NCBI RefSeq assembly: GCF_000253115.1
Contig: NC_014145.1
Location: 1,674,001 to 1,738,000, forward strand
Direction: 5' to 3'
Source of the DNA: Thiomonas arsenitoxydans
GTDB lineage: Bacteria > Pseudomonadota > Gammaproteobacteria > Burkholderiales > Burkholderiaceae_C
Length of the DNA stretch: 64,000 nucleotides
Part shown: piece by piece, positions 55,908 through 64,000 of the stretch
Layout of the letters: each line of letters starts with the position of its first letter
Position numbering within the stretch: position 1 is the stretch's first letter
Notes under the pieces: model-generated
The model's input: the letters and a program-made list of their open reading frames with translations, nothing else
What the model was told of the DNA's origin: nothing
Databases searched by the model: none
Translations under genes and position numbers: made by a program

Positions 55908-56228
55908 GGAACGAGGAAGTGAAAGAGAACTCGCCGGGCCGCCCCAAGTTTCCTTGAGAGGGGAGTGTCGAGGGTAGCGAAGGCTTTCGGGACGGGCGCA
56001 TTTCTCACAATGCGAAATTTGGAAATCGTGATGTGAAAACAGCCTGCTGCAACGCAGACCTGAGGGGTTTCACTCAGCAAAAAAATGTTCCGTATTGCAA
56101 AAAATAGAATTTAAATCATTGATCTATAAAGACATAAAATTATCTCTTATATAAGACACAAGACTATGCTGCGCCGCAAAAGTCAACTACGCTCAAGCAT
56201 CGAATTTTCATTCACCCGGAGAAGCAAG
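55908..56228. other. Intergenic region with the probable aceA promoter
   Basis: 321 bp without a gene. From about 56085 it becomes strongly AT-rich (for example AAATAGAATTTAAATCATTG and TTATATAAGACAC), unlike the surrounding sequence, consistent with the aceA promoter. I could not assign -35/-10 boxes with confidence. Confidence 0.5.
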
Positions 56229-57536
56229 ATGGCAGATCGCAAACAGCAAGTGGCAGCGTTGGAACAGGACTGGGCGCAGAACTCGCGCTGGAAGGGCATC
56301 AAGCGCGGTTATGGCGCAGAGGAAGTGGTGCGCCTGCGCGGTTCGGTGATGGTTGAGCATACGCTGGCCCGTCGCGGTGCGGATCGTCTTTGGAAGCAGA
56401 TGCACGACATGCCGTTCGTCAACGCCCTGGGCGCCTTGACTGGCAACCAGGCCATGCAGCAGGTCAAGGCCGGCCTGCAGGCCATCTACCTGTCGGGCTG
56501 GCAAGTGGCGGGTGATGCCAACCTGGCTGGCGAGATGTATCCCGACCAGTCGCTGTATCCGGCCAACTCGGTGCCCAGCGTGGTCAAGCGCATCAACAAC
56601 ACCCTCACCCGAGCCGATCAGATTCAGTGGATGGAAGGCAAGCAGCCCGGTGACGAAGGCTTCATCGACTATTTCGCCCCCATCGTGGCCGATGCCGAAG
56701 CCGGTTTCGGCGGCGTGCTCAACGCCTTCGAGCTGATGAAGTCCATGATCGAGGCCGGCGCCGCCGGCGTGCACTTCGAAGACCAGTTGGCCTCGGTGAA
56801 GAAATGCGGCCACATGGGCGGCAAGGTGCTGGTGCCGACTCGCGAGGCTGTTGCCAAGCTCGTGGCAGCGCGCCTGGCGGCCGACGTCATGGGCGTGCCG
56901 ACGGTGCTGGTGGCGCGCACCGACGCCGAAGCGGCCGACCTGATCACTTCCGACGTTGACGATACCGACAAGCCCTTCTGCACTGGCGAGCGCACGGTCG
57001 AAGGCTTCTACCGCACCAAGCCCGGCCTGGAGCAGGCCATCTCCCGCGGTCTGGCCTACGCGCCCTATGCCGATCTGGTGTGGTGCGAAACCGGCAAGCC
57101 CGACCTCGCCTACGCCAAGGCCTTCGCTGAAGCCATTCATGCCAAGTTCCCCGGCAAGATGCTGGCCTACAACTGCTCGCCGTCCTTCAACTGGAAGAAG
57201 AACCTCGACGATGCCACCATCGCCAAGTTCCAGAAGGAATTGGGCGCCATGGGCTACAAGTTCCAGTTCATCACCCTGGCCGGTTTCCACGCGCTGAACT
57301 ATTCGATGTTCAACTTGGCCTACGGCTATGCCCGCAACCAGATGAGCGCCTTCGTCGAGTTGCAAGAGGCCGAATTCGCCGCAGCGCCCAAGGGCTTCAC
57401 CGCGGTCAAGCATCAACGCGAGGTCGGCACCGGCTATTTCGACGCCGTCACCACGACGATCGAGAACGAGGCTTCCACCGCCGCGCTCAAGGGTTCGACC
57501 GAAGACGAGCAGTTCTTCGACCGCAAAGTGGCCTGA
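56229..57536 (+). CDS. aceA: Isocitrate lyase
   Basis: A 435-residue enzyme splitting isocitrate into succinate and glyoxylate (glyoxylate shunt, for growth on acetate or C2 compounds). The active-site Cys is in [19 protein letters not shown] and substrate-binding sequence in [32 protein letters not shown] is the conserved C-terminal stretch. Start ATG 56229 has GGAG 8 nt upstream; an ATG at 56166 would add 21 unlikely residues. Confidence 0.96.
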   Translation: MADRKQQVAALEQDWAQNSRWKGIKRGYGAEEVVRLRGSVMVEHTLARRGADRLWKQMHDMPFVNALGALTGNQAMQQVKAGLQAIYLSGWQVAGDANLAGEMYPDQSLYPANSVPSVVKRINNTLTRADQIQWMEGKQPGDEGFIDYFAPIVADAEAGFGGVLNAFELMKSMIEAGAAGVHFEDQLASVKKCGHMGGKVLVPTREAVAKLVAARLAADVMGVPTVLVARTDAEAADLITSDVDDTDKPFCTGERTVEGFYRTKPGLEQAISRGLAYAPYADLVWCETGKPDLAYAKAFAEAIHAKFPGKMLAYNCSPSFNWKKNLDDATIAKFQKELGAMGYKFQFITLAGFHALNYSMFNLAYGYARNQMSAFVELQEAEFAAAPKGFTAVKHQREVGTGYFDAVTTTIENEASTAALKGSTEDEQFFDRKVA

Positions 57537-57594
57537 GGTATCTGGAGAAGAGTGGGCCAGGCCGGGTTGGCCTCGGCGCGCCGAGGAGACGCAG

Positions 57595-57625
57595 CCGCCT
57601 CAAGATTTCTTGAGGCGGTTTTTTA
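57595..57625 (+). terminator. Terminator of aceA
   Basis: CCGCCTCAAGA pairs perfectly with TCTTGAGGCGG across a 2-nt loop and is followed by TTTTTT. It lies 58 nt past the aceA stop. Confidence 0.9.
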
Positions 57626-57649
57626 TTTCCGACGTTGGGGCGTGGGTTC

Positions 57650-58096
57650 TTACTTCACGTCGCCGCAATCGCTGCCCAGGCGCTTGCCATTCACTTGCAT
57701 GTCTGATTGGGTGGTTGCGCCGGAGGGGGCGACGCTGGTGATGCTCCATTTCGACTCGAATGTTGCTGGGCCGGTGCGGAAGGTGCCGGTCTGCGTGACC
57801 TTGGCTTGCGGCAAATCGCAGTGGAAGGTCCATTGCGTCTCGCCATCGGCCAAGGTGGCTTGTTCGCGTGTGCACTGCTTGCCGTCCATTGGCACCACCA
57901 CGCTCTCCGGTTTCTGCCCCGGTTTGACGCAGATCTTGACATCGCGCTGCATCGGCACGCTCAGGTTCGGATCGACGCGAGTCGTGCCGTGAATGTCCAT
58001 GCTCCAGAGCCCGGGCTCCATGGGCGCATCTTTGGCGGACGCGGTGGCGCTCAATCCGGCGAAAACCATCATCAAACCCAGGGTGGTATGGCGCAT
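57650..58096 (-). CDS. DUF3617 periplasmic protein
   Basis: A 148-residue secreted protein. The signal peptide is MRHTTLGLMMVFAGLSATASA; the mature part starts KDAPMEPGLWSMDIHGTTRV and has four Cys (ICVKPGQ, KQCTREQ, FHCDLP, SDCGDV), the DUF3617 pattern. Start ATG 58096 has GGAGG 8-12 nt upstream. Function unknown. Confidence 0.85.
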   Translation of the reverse strand: MRHTTLGLMMVFAGLSATASAKDAPMEPGLWSMDIHGTTRVDPNLSVPMQRDVKICVKPGQKPESVVVPMDGKQCTREQATLADGETQWTFHCDLPQAKVTQTGTFRTGPATFESKWSITSVAPSGATTQSDMQVNGKRLGSDCGDVK

Positions 58097-58130
58097 CAAA
58101 AGACCTCCAGGGCACAGGGCCCGCAAATCA

Positions 58131-59435
58131 TCAGGAAATGGAAACAGACTCGGTTTGAGCGAGATCCCGGTGCCGGGTTTCACCCAGCCCTAGAACGGCG
58201 AGCAGGCTGATGACAGCCGCCACGGAAATGTAGCCGCCTACCCAGCTCAGCCCACCGTGCGCCACCAACACCTGAGCGACATAGGGAGCAAGCGAAGCCC
58301 CCAGAATGCCACCGAGGTTGTAGGCCGCGCCCGAGCCGGTGTAGCGCACCGTGGTGGGAAAAATCTCGGGCAGCATCGCGCCCAGCGGCGCATAGGTCAT
58401 GCCCATGAGAAAGAGGGCGCCGCACAGAAATATTCCTACGCCCGTGGTGGTGGCTGAGCCCAGCAGCGGCGCGAGGGCGAAGCCCCAGAGCACCGCGGCC
58501 CCGGCCGACGCGACCAAGACGGCGCGTCGGCCCAGGGCGTCGCTGGCCCAGGCCGACAACACGGTGGCCACGGCCATGCAGACGATGGCCAACATCAGCC
58601 AGGCCTGCAGCGTCGGCTTGGGCAGATGCAAGGTGCCGATGCCATAGCTCAGCACGAACACCGCGCTGATATAGAACAAGGCGTAGCAGACCACGATAGA
58701 CAACGAGCCGAGTATCAGCGGCTTGAGGTGGCCGCTGAGCAGTTCGGTCAGCGGAACGCGTCGGGGTTGCTTGGCGACTGCCTGGAACAAGGGGGTTTCA
58801 GTGAGTTTGAGTCGCGCATACAGGCCGATGAACACCAGCACGGCGCTAACCAGAAAAGGAATGCGCCAGCCCCAGGCCATGAACTGTTCGTGGCTGAGCA
58901 GCAGTCCCAGCAGCAGAAACAGACCGTTGGCCACGAGAAAGCCGATGGAGGGCCCAAGCTGGGGAAACATGCCGAACAGACCGCGGCGGTGCTTGGGCGC
59001 GTTTTCTGTGGCGAGCAGCGCCGCGCCGCCCCATTCGCCGCCGAGCCCCAGCCCCTGGCCGATGCGCAGAATGACCAGCAACCACGGAGCCAGCTCGCCG
59101 ATGTGGTCATAACCGGGCAGCAGGCCGATGAGCGTGGTGCACACGCCCATCGTGAGCAGCGTGGCGACCAAGGTGGACTTGCGGCCGAATCGATCGCCGA
59201 AATGTCCGAACAAAAAGGAGCCGACCGGCCGCGCCAGAAACGCGATGCCGAAAGTGGCAAAGGCGTTGAGCGTTTGCGCCGTGGGCGAGGCGCTGGGAAA
59301 GAACACCGGCCCGATGACCAGCGCCGCAGCAATGGCGTAAACGTAGAAGTCGTAGAACTCGATGGCCGTGCCGATGAAGCTGGCGATGGCGATATGCGAT
59401 GTCTTGTTGACCGGGGCGATGGACGCGGCTGTCAT
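58131..59435 (-). CDS. MFS transporter, metabolite:H+ symporter (ProP/ShiA-like)
   Basis: A 434-residue 12-TM transporter. MFS motif A is GHFGDRFGRKSTLVATLLTM between TM2 and TM3; IASFIGTAIEFYDFYVYAIA at TM1 and ILRIGQGLGLGGEWGGAALL in TM4 are characteristic of the MHS family (citrate, alpha-ketoglutarate, shikimate, proline/betaine). A GAGGAG site precedes the ATG at 59435. The substrate is not predictable; organic acids are the usual type. Confidence 0.9.
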   Translation of the reverse strand: MTAASIAPVNKTSHIAIASFIGTAIEFYDFYVYAIAAALVIGPVFFPSASPTAQTLNAFATFGIAFLARPVGSFLFGHFGDRFGRKSTLVATLLTMGVCTTLIGLLPGYDHIGELAPWLLVILRIGQGLGLGGEWGGAALLATENAPKHRRGLFGMFPQLGPSIGFLVANGLFLLLGLLLSHEQFMAWGWRIPFLVSAVLVFIGLYARLKLTETPLFQAVAKQPRRVPLTELLSGHLKPLILGSLSIVVCYALFYISAVFVLSYGIGTLHLPKPTLQAWLMLAIVCMAVATVLSAWASDALGRRAVLVASAGAAVLWGFALAPLLGSATTTGVGIFLCGALFLMGMTYAPLGAMLPEIFPTTVRYTGSGAAYNLGGILGASLAPYVAQVLVAHGGLSWVGGYISVAAVISLLAVLGLGETRHRDLAQTESVSIS

Positions 59436-59510
59436 AGAGTCTCCTCGTGTTTGTTTACGAGCAATCTACCGGAAGGCGCGAATCCGGCATGTTTCAGAAT
59501 GCAAACCGCG

Positions 59511-59874
59511 TTACGGAGCTTTTTGCTTGCTGCGTTTTGGCAAAGCCAGCCGCCAGATCGCCGCTGCGCAGGCTGCGATGACGGTCAGCGCCAGCAGCAG
59601 CCAGGCCAGATTGAGCCACCAAAGCCCTTCAGCAGAGAGCATGCGCGCAGCGCAGCCCAAACCGCAACAATCGGGCAGCCAGGCGCTGGCGTTTGCCCAG
59701 CCGGCGCAGGCGATGGACAGCCCCTGCGCGGCCAACCCGGCGAGACCGAGCAGCAGCAAAATCCAGGTGAACCGGGTATTGAGGCGGAACCCCAGCAGCA
59801 TGAGGGGCGAACAAAAAGGCGGGCAGCCCCGCCCAGACGGCGACGCCTTGGAACAACATTGCGCATACCGCCAC
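59511..59874 (-). pseudogene. Small membrane protein, probably frameshifted
   Basis: Two frames together make a plausible protein. One starts at GTG 59874 or ATG 59859 (MLFQGVAVWAGLPAFLFAP) and the other continues LMLLGFRLNTRFTWILLLLG to KRSKQKAP (59511). The switch falls in a C-run near 59803, consistent with one extra C. Alternatively the gene is just 59511-59801, 96 residues starting MLLGF. There are two or three hydrophobic segments and four Cys in the middle loop. Family unknown. Confidence 0.45.
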
Positions 59875-59887
59875 GGTTCACACTCTC

Positions 59888-60397
59888 TCAGACTATCGAT
59901 GCAGTCTTGGCGGTGTAGGTGACGAAGTGATACTCCCAGCCTTCTGGCGCGAGGTGCGATTCGCGTGCGGTTTCGGTGAAGCGGCCGCGGTCCCAATCGG
60001 GAAAGCGCGTGTCGCCGTCGAAGTCGTAGTCGATCTCGGTGAGTTCCAGCCGGTCGGCCAGGGGCAGTGCCTGGGCATAGAGCTGGGCGCCGCCGATGAC
60101 GAAGGCCAGTGCATCGTTGCTCACATCGTCACTGACCCGCTGCAGTGCCGCCGGAAGTGACTCGGCATGTTCCGCCCCCGCCGCCTGCCATCCGGGCTGA
60201 CGGCTGATCACGATATTGCGCCGCCCTGGAAGCGGTCGTCCCAGCGAATCCCAGGTACGGCGCCCCATCAGAATGGGGTGGCCCAGGGTGAGGCGCTTGA
60301 AGTGCTGCAGATCGGCCGGGAGATGCCAGGGCATGCCGCCGTCTTTGCCGATCATGCCGTTGCGCGCCACGGCGGCGATGAGGACGAGTTCGGTCAT
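59888..60397 (-). CDS. folA: Dihydrofolate reductase
   Basis: A 169-residue DHFR that reduces dihydrofolate with NADPH. Conserved sequence: [50 protein letters not shown] and [20 protein letters not shown]. The start ATG overlaps the thyA stop (ATGA), forming the common thyA-folA operon: thymidylate synthase makes dihydrofolate and DHFR recycles it. Confidence 0.96.
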   Translation of the reverse strand: MTELVLIAAVARNGMIGKDGGMPWHLPADLQHFKRLTLGHPILMGRRTWDSLGRPLPGRRNIVISRQPGWQAAGAEHAESLPAALQRVSDDVSNDALAFVIGGAQLYAQALPLADRLELTEIDYDFDGDTRFPDWDRGRFTETARESHLAPEGWEYHFVTYTAKTASIV

Positions 60398-61233
60398 ACC
60401 GCCACAGGCGCCTTGATCGCCGGATGGTGCTGATAGTGGCTCAGCACGAAGTCGTCGAAGGTGTAGTCGAACAGGCTCTCGGGTTTGCGCGCGAACTCCA
60501 GTGTGGGGTAGGGGTAGGGCGCGCGGCTGAGTTGCTCCTGCACCTGGGCGAAGTGGTTGCTGTAGAGGTGGCAGTCGCCCCCGGTCCAGACGAAATCGCC
60601 CGGTAGAAGATCGGTCTGTTGCGCGATCATCAAGGTGAGCAGCGCATAGCTGGCGATGTTGAAGGGCACGCCAAGAAAAATATCGGCGCTGCGCTGATAG
60701 AGCTGGCAGCTCAGGCGTCCCGGTCCTCCGGGTTGGCGCGGCGGGGCGACGTAGAACTGGAAAAACGCATGGCAGGGCGGCAGGGCCATTTCCGCGATCT
60801 GGCCGACGTTCCAGGCGCTGACGATGATGCGGCGCGAATCGGGCTGGGTGCGCAGTTGCCGCAGCACTTCGCTGATCTGGTCGATGGAACGGTGCGGATC
60901 GTCTGCCGTGGGCGCGGGCCAAGAGCGCCATTGCACACCGTAGACCGGCCCGAGTTCGCCGTCTTCGCGCGCCCATTCGTCCCAGATCGTCACGCCATGT
61001 TCTTGGAGCCAGCGCACGTTCGACTCGCCGCGCAGAAACCACAACAGCTCGTAGGCGATGCTTTTGAAATGCACCCGCTTGGTGGTGATGAGCGGAAAAC
61101 CGGCCGACAGATCGAAGCGCATCTGGTGACCGAACACGCTGCGCGTGCCCGTGCCCGTGCGGTCGGTCTTGTCCTGGCCGTGGGTGAAGACGTGACGCAT
61201 CAGGTCTTCGTAAGGGGTGGAAAGGGAAGGCAT
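60394..61233 (-). CDS. thyA: Thymidylate synthase
   Basis: A 279-residue enzyme making dTMP from dUMP with methylene-tetrahydrofolate. The catalytic Cys is in [44 protein letters not shown] and the N-terminal [20 protein letters not shown] are all typical. I chose ATG 61233 ([16 protein letters not shown]) over an upstream one at 61314. It is divergent from trpB, the starts being 68 bp apart. Confidence 0.96.
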   Translation of the reverse strand: MPSLSTPYEDLMRHVFTHGQDKTDRTGTGTRSVFGHQMRFDLSAGFPLITTKRVHFKSIAYELLWFLRGESNVRWLQEHGVTIWDEWAREDGELGPVYGVQWRSWPAPTADDPHRSIDQISEVLRQLRTQPDSRRIIVSAWNVGQIAEMALPPCHAFFQFYVAPPRQPGGPGRLSCQLYQRSADIFLGVPFNIASYALLTLMIAQQTDLLPGDFVWTGGDCHLYSNHFAQVQEQLSRAPYPYPTLEFARKPESLFDYTFDDFVLSHYQHHPAIKAPVAV

Positions 61234-61300
61234 GAATCGGGTCAAAGTACTCGGAATGGGGAGGGATACTATCGGTTTGTCAATTTCAAGGAGATTTTGC

Positions 61301-62503
61301 ATGCAGCCAGCCATCGATCTTCAACCGGACGTCAACGGCAACTTCGGGCCCTACGGCGGCCAGTACCTGCCGCCGCATCTCAAGGCCGTCATGGACGACA
61401 TCGGCCGCGCCTATCTGTCCATCCGCGACACCAAGGCTTACCGCAGCGAGCTGGATGATCTCTATACCCATTATGTCGGTCGCCCCAGCCCGATTTATCT
61501 GGCCAAACGCCTGACCGCGCATTGCGGCGGCGCGCGCATCTGGTTCAAGCGCGAAGACCTCAACCATACCGGCGCGCACAAGATCAATCACTGTCTGGGC
61601 GAGGCGCTGCTGGCCAAGCACATGGGCAAGACCAAGGTGCTGGCGGAAACCGGCGCCGGGCAGCATGGCGTGGCGCTGGCCACGGCCTGCGCGCTGGTCG
61701 GGCTGCCGTGCGAAATCCACATGGGCGAGATCGACGTCGCTAAGGAACACCCCAATGTCACCAAGATGAAGATTCTCGGCGCCAAGGTGGTGAGCGTCGA
61801 TCGCGGCACCAAGACGCTCAAAGATGCCGTGGACAGCGCCTTCGACGAATATCTGCGCGACCCCGAGCATTTCTTCTACGCCATCGGCTCGGTGGTCGGT
61901 CCGCACCCCTTCCCGATGATGGTGGCCGAGTTCCAGTCGGTCGTTGGCCGCGAAGCGCGCGAGCAATTTCCGAAGCAGGCGGGCAAGCTGCCCGATGTGG
62001 TCGCGGCCTGCGTGGGCGGTGGATCGAACGCGATGGGTATTTTTTCCGGCTTCATCAATGATCCGGGCGTGCGTCTGGTGGGCGTAGAGCCCTCGGGCAT
62101 CGGTCGCGAGACCGGCAAGCATGCGGCCACGCTCACCTACGGCAAGCCCGGCACGCTGCACGGCTTTCGTTCCTATCTGCTGCAGGTAGTGAAGGAGGGC
62201 GAGCCCGATCCGGTGTATTCCATCGCCTCCGGACTCGACTACCCCGGCGTGGGGCCGCAGCATGCCTATCTCAAGGATCTGGGCCGCGCCGAGTATTACG
62301 CCGTCGACGACGCGGCCTGCCTGGAGGCGTTCATGACCCTGTCGCGCACCGAAGGTCTGATTCCCGCGCTCGAATCGGCCCATGCCGTCGCCTGGGCGAT
62401 GCAGCAGGCCGCAGTGCTCGGCAAGGACGCTGACATTCTGGTCAACCTCTCCGGCCGCGGCGACAAGGATGCGGATTTCGTCGCGGACAAGCTGGGACTG
62501 TAA
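61301..62503 (+). CDS. trpB: Tryptophan synthase beta chain, stand-alone
   Basis: A 400-residue PLP enzyme. The PLP lysine lies in [20 protein letters not shown] (LLHGGAHKTN in E. coli), the catalytic Glu in [16 protein letters not shown], and the phosphate-binding loop is [15 protein letters not shown] precedes the ATG at 61301. There is no trpA or trpF next to it, unlike the usual trpFBA cluster, and the lysine motif is variant. So it may be a second paralogue that uses free indole or another substrate. That is inference. Confidence 0.88.
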   Translation: MQPAIDLQPDVNGNFGPYGGQYLPPHLKAVMDDIGRAYLSIRDTKAYRSELDDLYTHYVGRPSPIYLAKRLTAHCGGARIWFKREDLNHTGAHKINHCLGEALLAKHMGKTKVLAETGAGQHGVALATACALVGLPCEIHMGEIDVAKEHPNVTKMKILGAKVVSVDRGTKTLKDAVDSAFDEYLRDPEHFFYAIGSVVGPHPFPMMVAEFQSVVGREAREQFPKQAGKLPDVVAACVGGGSNAMGIFSGFINDPGVRLVGVEPSGIGRETGKHAATLTYGKPGTLHGFRSYLLQVVKEGEPDPVYSIASGLDYPGVGPQHAYLKDLGRAEYYAVDDAACLEAFMTLSRTEGLIPALESAHAVAWAMQQAAVLGKDADILVNLSGRGDKDADFVADKLGL

Positions 62504-62506
62504 ACC

Positions 62507-64000
62507 TCACTGCATGAACTGCAGCGACGCCAGGCTGGCGTAGAGGCCGCCGCGAGCCATGAGTTCGGCGTGGGTGCCGATGTCGATGATGCGGCCCTGA
62601 TCCATCACCACAATGCGGTCGGCGCGCTGCACGGTGGCGAGGCGGTGGGCGATGACCAGGGTGGTGCGGTCGCGCATGGCGTGTTCGAGCGCGGTCTGCA
62701 CATCGCGTTCGCTGGCGGCGTCGAGCGCGCTGGTGGCTTCGTCGAGCAGCAGCAGCGGGGCGTTTTTCAGAATGGCGCGGGCGATGCTGATGCGCTGGCG
62801 CTGCCCGCCGCTCAAGCGCACGCCGCGCTCGCCCAGATAAGTGGCGTCGCCCTGCGGCAGTTCGCGCAGAAATTCTTCAGCCTGCGCCGCGCGGGCTGCG
62901 GCCTGCACTTCGGCGTCGGTGGCTTCAGGGCGGCCGTAGCGAATGTTGTCGGCCGCGCTGGCGGAAAAAATCACCGCGTCCTGCGGCACCAGGCCGATGC
63001 GCTGGCGCAAGGCCTTGAAGTCGGCCTGCTGCACGTCCACGCCGTCGATACGGATGCTGCCTTGCTGCGCGTCGTAAAAGCGCAGCAGCAGTTGCAGCAC
63101 CGTGGTCTTGCCCGCGCCGCTGGGGCCGACTAGGGCCACGGTTTCTCCGGGTTCGATTTGCAGCGAAAAGTCGTCGAGCGCCGGTTTGTCCGGCCGCGAA
63201 GGGTAGAAAAACCGCACATGGTCGAGCACCACCGCCGAGCCGCGCTGCACCGCGGGTAGCGCGACCGGATGCGCCGGATTGCGCACGGGCGATTGCTCAG
63301 CCAGCAGTTCCATCAGGCGCTCAGTGGCGCCGGCGGCGCGCAGTAGATCGCCAAACACTTCGGCCAGCGCAGCGGCCGAACCGGCCACCAGGCCGATGTA
63401 GAGCACCGTCTGGCCCAGAACACCGGCGCTCATGCGGCCTTCCATGACCGACACCGTGCCCAGATACAGGCCATAGAGCAGGGCGCCGAACATGGCGACG
63501 ATGATGAAGGCGGTGAGCAGCGAGCGCACCTTGTTGCGGCTGACCGCGGTGCGGAATGCGGTTTCGGCCGAGTTGGAAAATCGCCGGGCTTCGTCGTCTT
63601 CGCGGGCGTAGCTCTGCACCACAGGCATGGCGGCGAGCACTTCGGAGGCCAGCGCGCTGGCGTCGGCTATGCGGTCCTGGCTGGCGCGCGACAGGCGCCG
63701 CACACGGCGGCCGATGAACACGGCGGGGGCCACCACCACGGCAATCACCACCAGCACGCCCAGCATCAGACCGGGATTGGTGATGATGAGCATGGTCATA
63801 CCGCCGATCAGCACCACCACGTTACGCAGTCCCATGGAAAAACTGGTGCCGACAACGGTCTGCACCAGCGTGGTGTCGGTGGTGAGACGAGACAGCACTT
63901 CGCCGGTTTGCGTGTGCTCGAAAAACTGCGGGCTCTGCCGCAGCACGTGGGCATAGACGGCGCTGCGCACATCGGCGGTGATGCGCTCGCCCAGCCAACT
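62507..64000 (-). CDS. ABC exporter (MsbA/ABCB-like), N-terminus outside the window
   Basis: At least 497 residues, running past the right edge (upstream residues read SWLGERITADVRSAVY). The transmembrane domain includes VVLIGGMTMLIITNPGLML and a membrane pair near FIIVAMFGALLYGLYLGTVS. The ATPase domain has Walker A GPSGAGKTTVLQLL, signature LSGGQRQRISIARA, Walker B LLLLDEATSALDAASE and switch IAHRLATVQ. It is a half-transporter fused TMD-NBD, expected to dimerise. The substrate may be lipid or drug-like. It converges on trpB with 3 nt between stops. Confidence 0.92.
   Translation of the reverse strand, partial: SWLGERITADVRSAVYAHVLRQSPQFFEHTQTGEVLSRLTTDTTLVQTVVGTSFSMGLRNVVVLIGGMTMLIITNPGLMLGVLVVIAVVVAPAVFIGRRVRRLSRASQDRIADASALASEVLAAMPVVQSYAREDDEARRFSNSAETAFRTAVSRNKVRSLLTAFIIVAMFGALLYGLYLGTVSVMEGRMSAGVLGQTVLYIGLVAGSAAALAEVFGDLLRAAGATERLMELLAEQSPVRNPAHPVALPAVQRGSAVVLDHVRFFYPSRPDKPALDDFSLQIEPGETVALVGPSGAGKTTVLQLLLRFYDAQQGSIRIDGVDVQQADFKALRQRIGLVPQDAVIFSASAADNIRYGRPEATDAEVQAAARAAQAEEFLRELPQGDATYLGERGVRLSGGQRQRISIARAILKNAPLLLLDEATSALDAASERDVQTALEHAMRDRTTLVIAHRLATVQRADRIVVMDQGRIIDIGTHAELMARGGLYASLASLQFMQ

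Noticed and set aside
58626..59918. A 430-codon open frame on the plus strand
   Set aside because: It is antisense to the MFS transporter gene, rich in Gln/Arg/Glu from high-GC shadow coding, and has no domain.

Overview
The window is about 64 kb of a GC-rich betaproteobacterial chromosome, almost certainly Burkholderiales. The evidence is the gene order wrbA-DUF2069, thrS-infC-rpmI-rplT-pheS-pheT-ihfA-merR-tRNA-Pro and the long-form leuA. A Thiomonas-like organism is my guess from the style of the proteins, not something I could test.

Left flank (1-22339) is core genome: a partial yihY, wrbA, a DUF2069 gene, a GlcD-type FAD oxidase, a voltage-gated-type K+ channel, an integrase relic beside tRNA-Val(CAC), dnaQ, prfC, an OmpR/EnvZ pair, an alpha/beta hydrolase, relA, tRNA-Val(GAC), and the thrS-to-ihfA translation block. 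It ends in tRNA-Pro(GGG).

The middle (22295-50981) is one integrated element of about 28.7 kb. It is bounded by an exact 53-bp direct repeat of the 3' part of tRNA-Pro(GGG) and has a tyrosine integrase just inside the right end. From left to right it holds a mobilization module (MOBP-type relaxase broken by an IS66-family element, a MobC-like protein), plasmid-type replication genes (DUF3987, CHC2 zinc finger, AT-hook regulator), two inverted copies of a candidate oriT, and a LuxR/LuxI quorum-sensing locus with three matching lux-box-like palindromes. Then comes a tightly coupled operon (36080-46241) that looks like an unrecognised biosynthetic pathway. The end of the element is a graveyard of nested insertion sequences with a single type I-E-like CRISPR repeat.

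The operon is the most interesting part. It encodes an SGNH-like protein, a 31-residue cationic peptide, a two-domain haem-oxygenase-like diiron oxidase, a NodU/CmcH-type carbamoyltransferase, a 38-residue membrane peptide, an Fe(II)/2-oxoglutarate oxygenase, two ATP-grasp ligases, a short-chain dehydrogenase and a LysE-type exporter. Most start codons overlap the preceding stop. The likely logic is that AHL made by LuxI activates LuxR, the operon makes a small amino-acid- or peptide-derived compound (perhaps built on the 31-residue peptide), and LysE exports it. The product is unknown to me.

Right flank (51030-64000) is core genome again: leuA behind a possible attenuator, the NAD(P)HX repair gene, a split chromate transporter with one frameshifted half, aceA, a DUF3617 protein, an MFS transporter, folA-thyA, a stand-alone trpB, and an ABC exporter that runs off the end.
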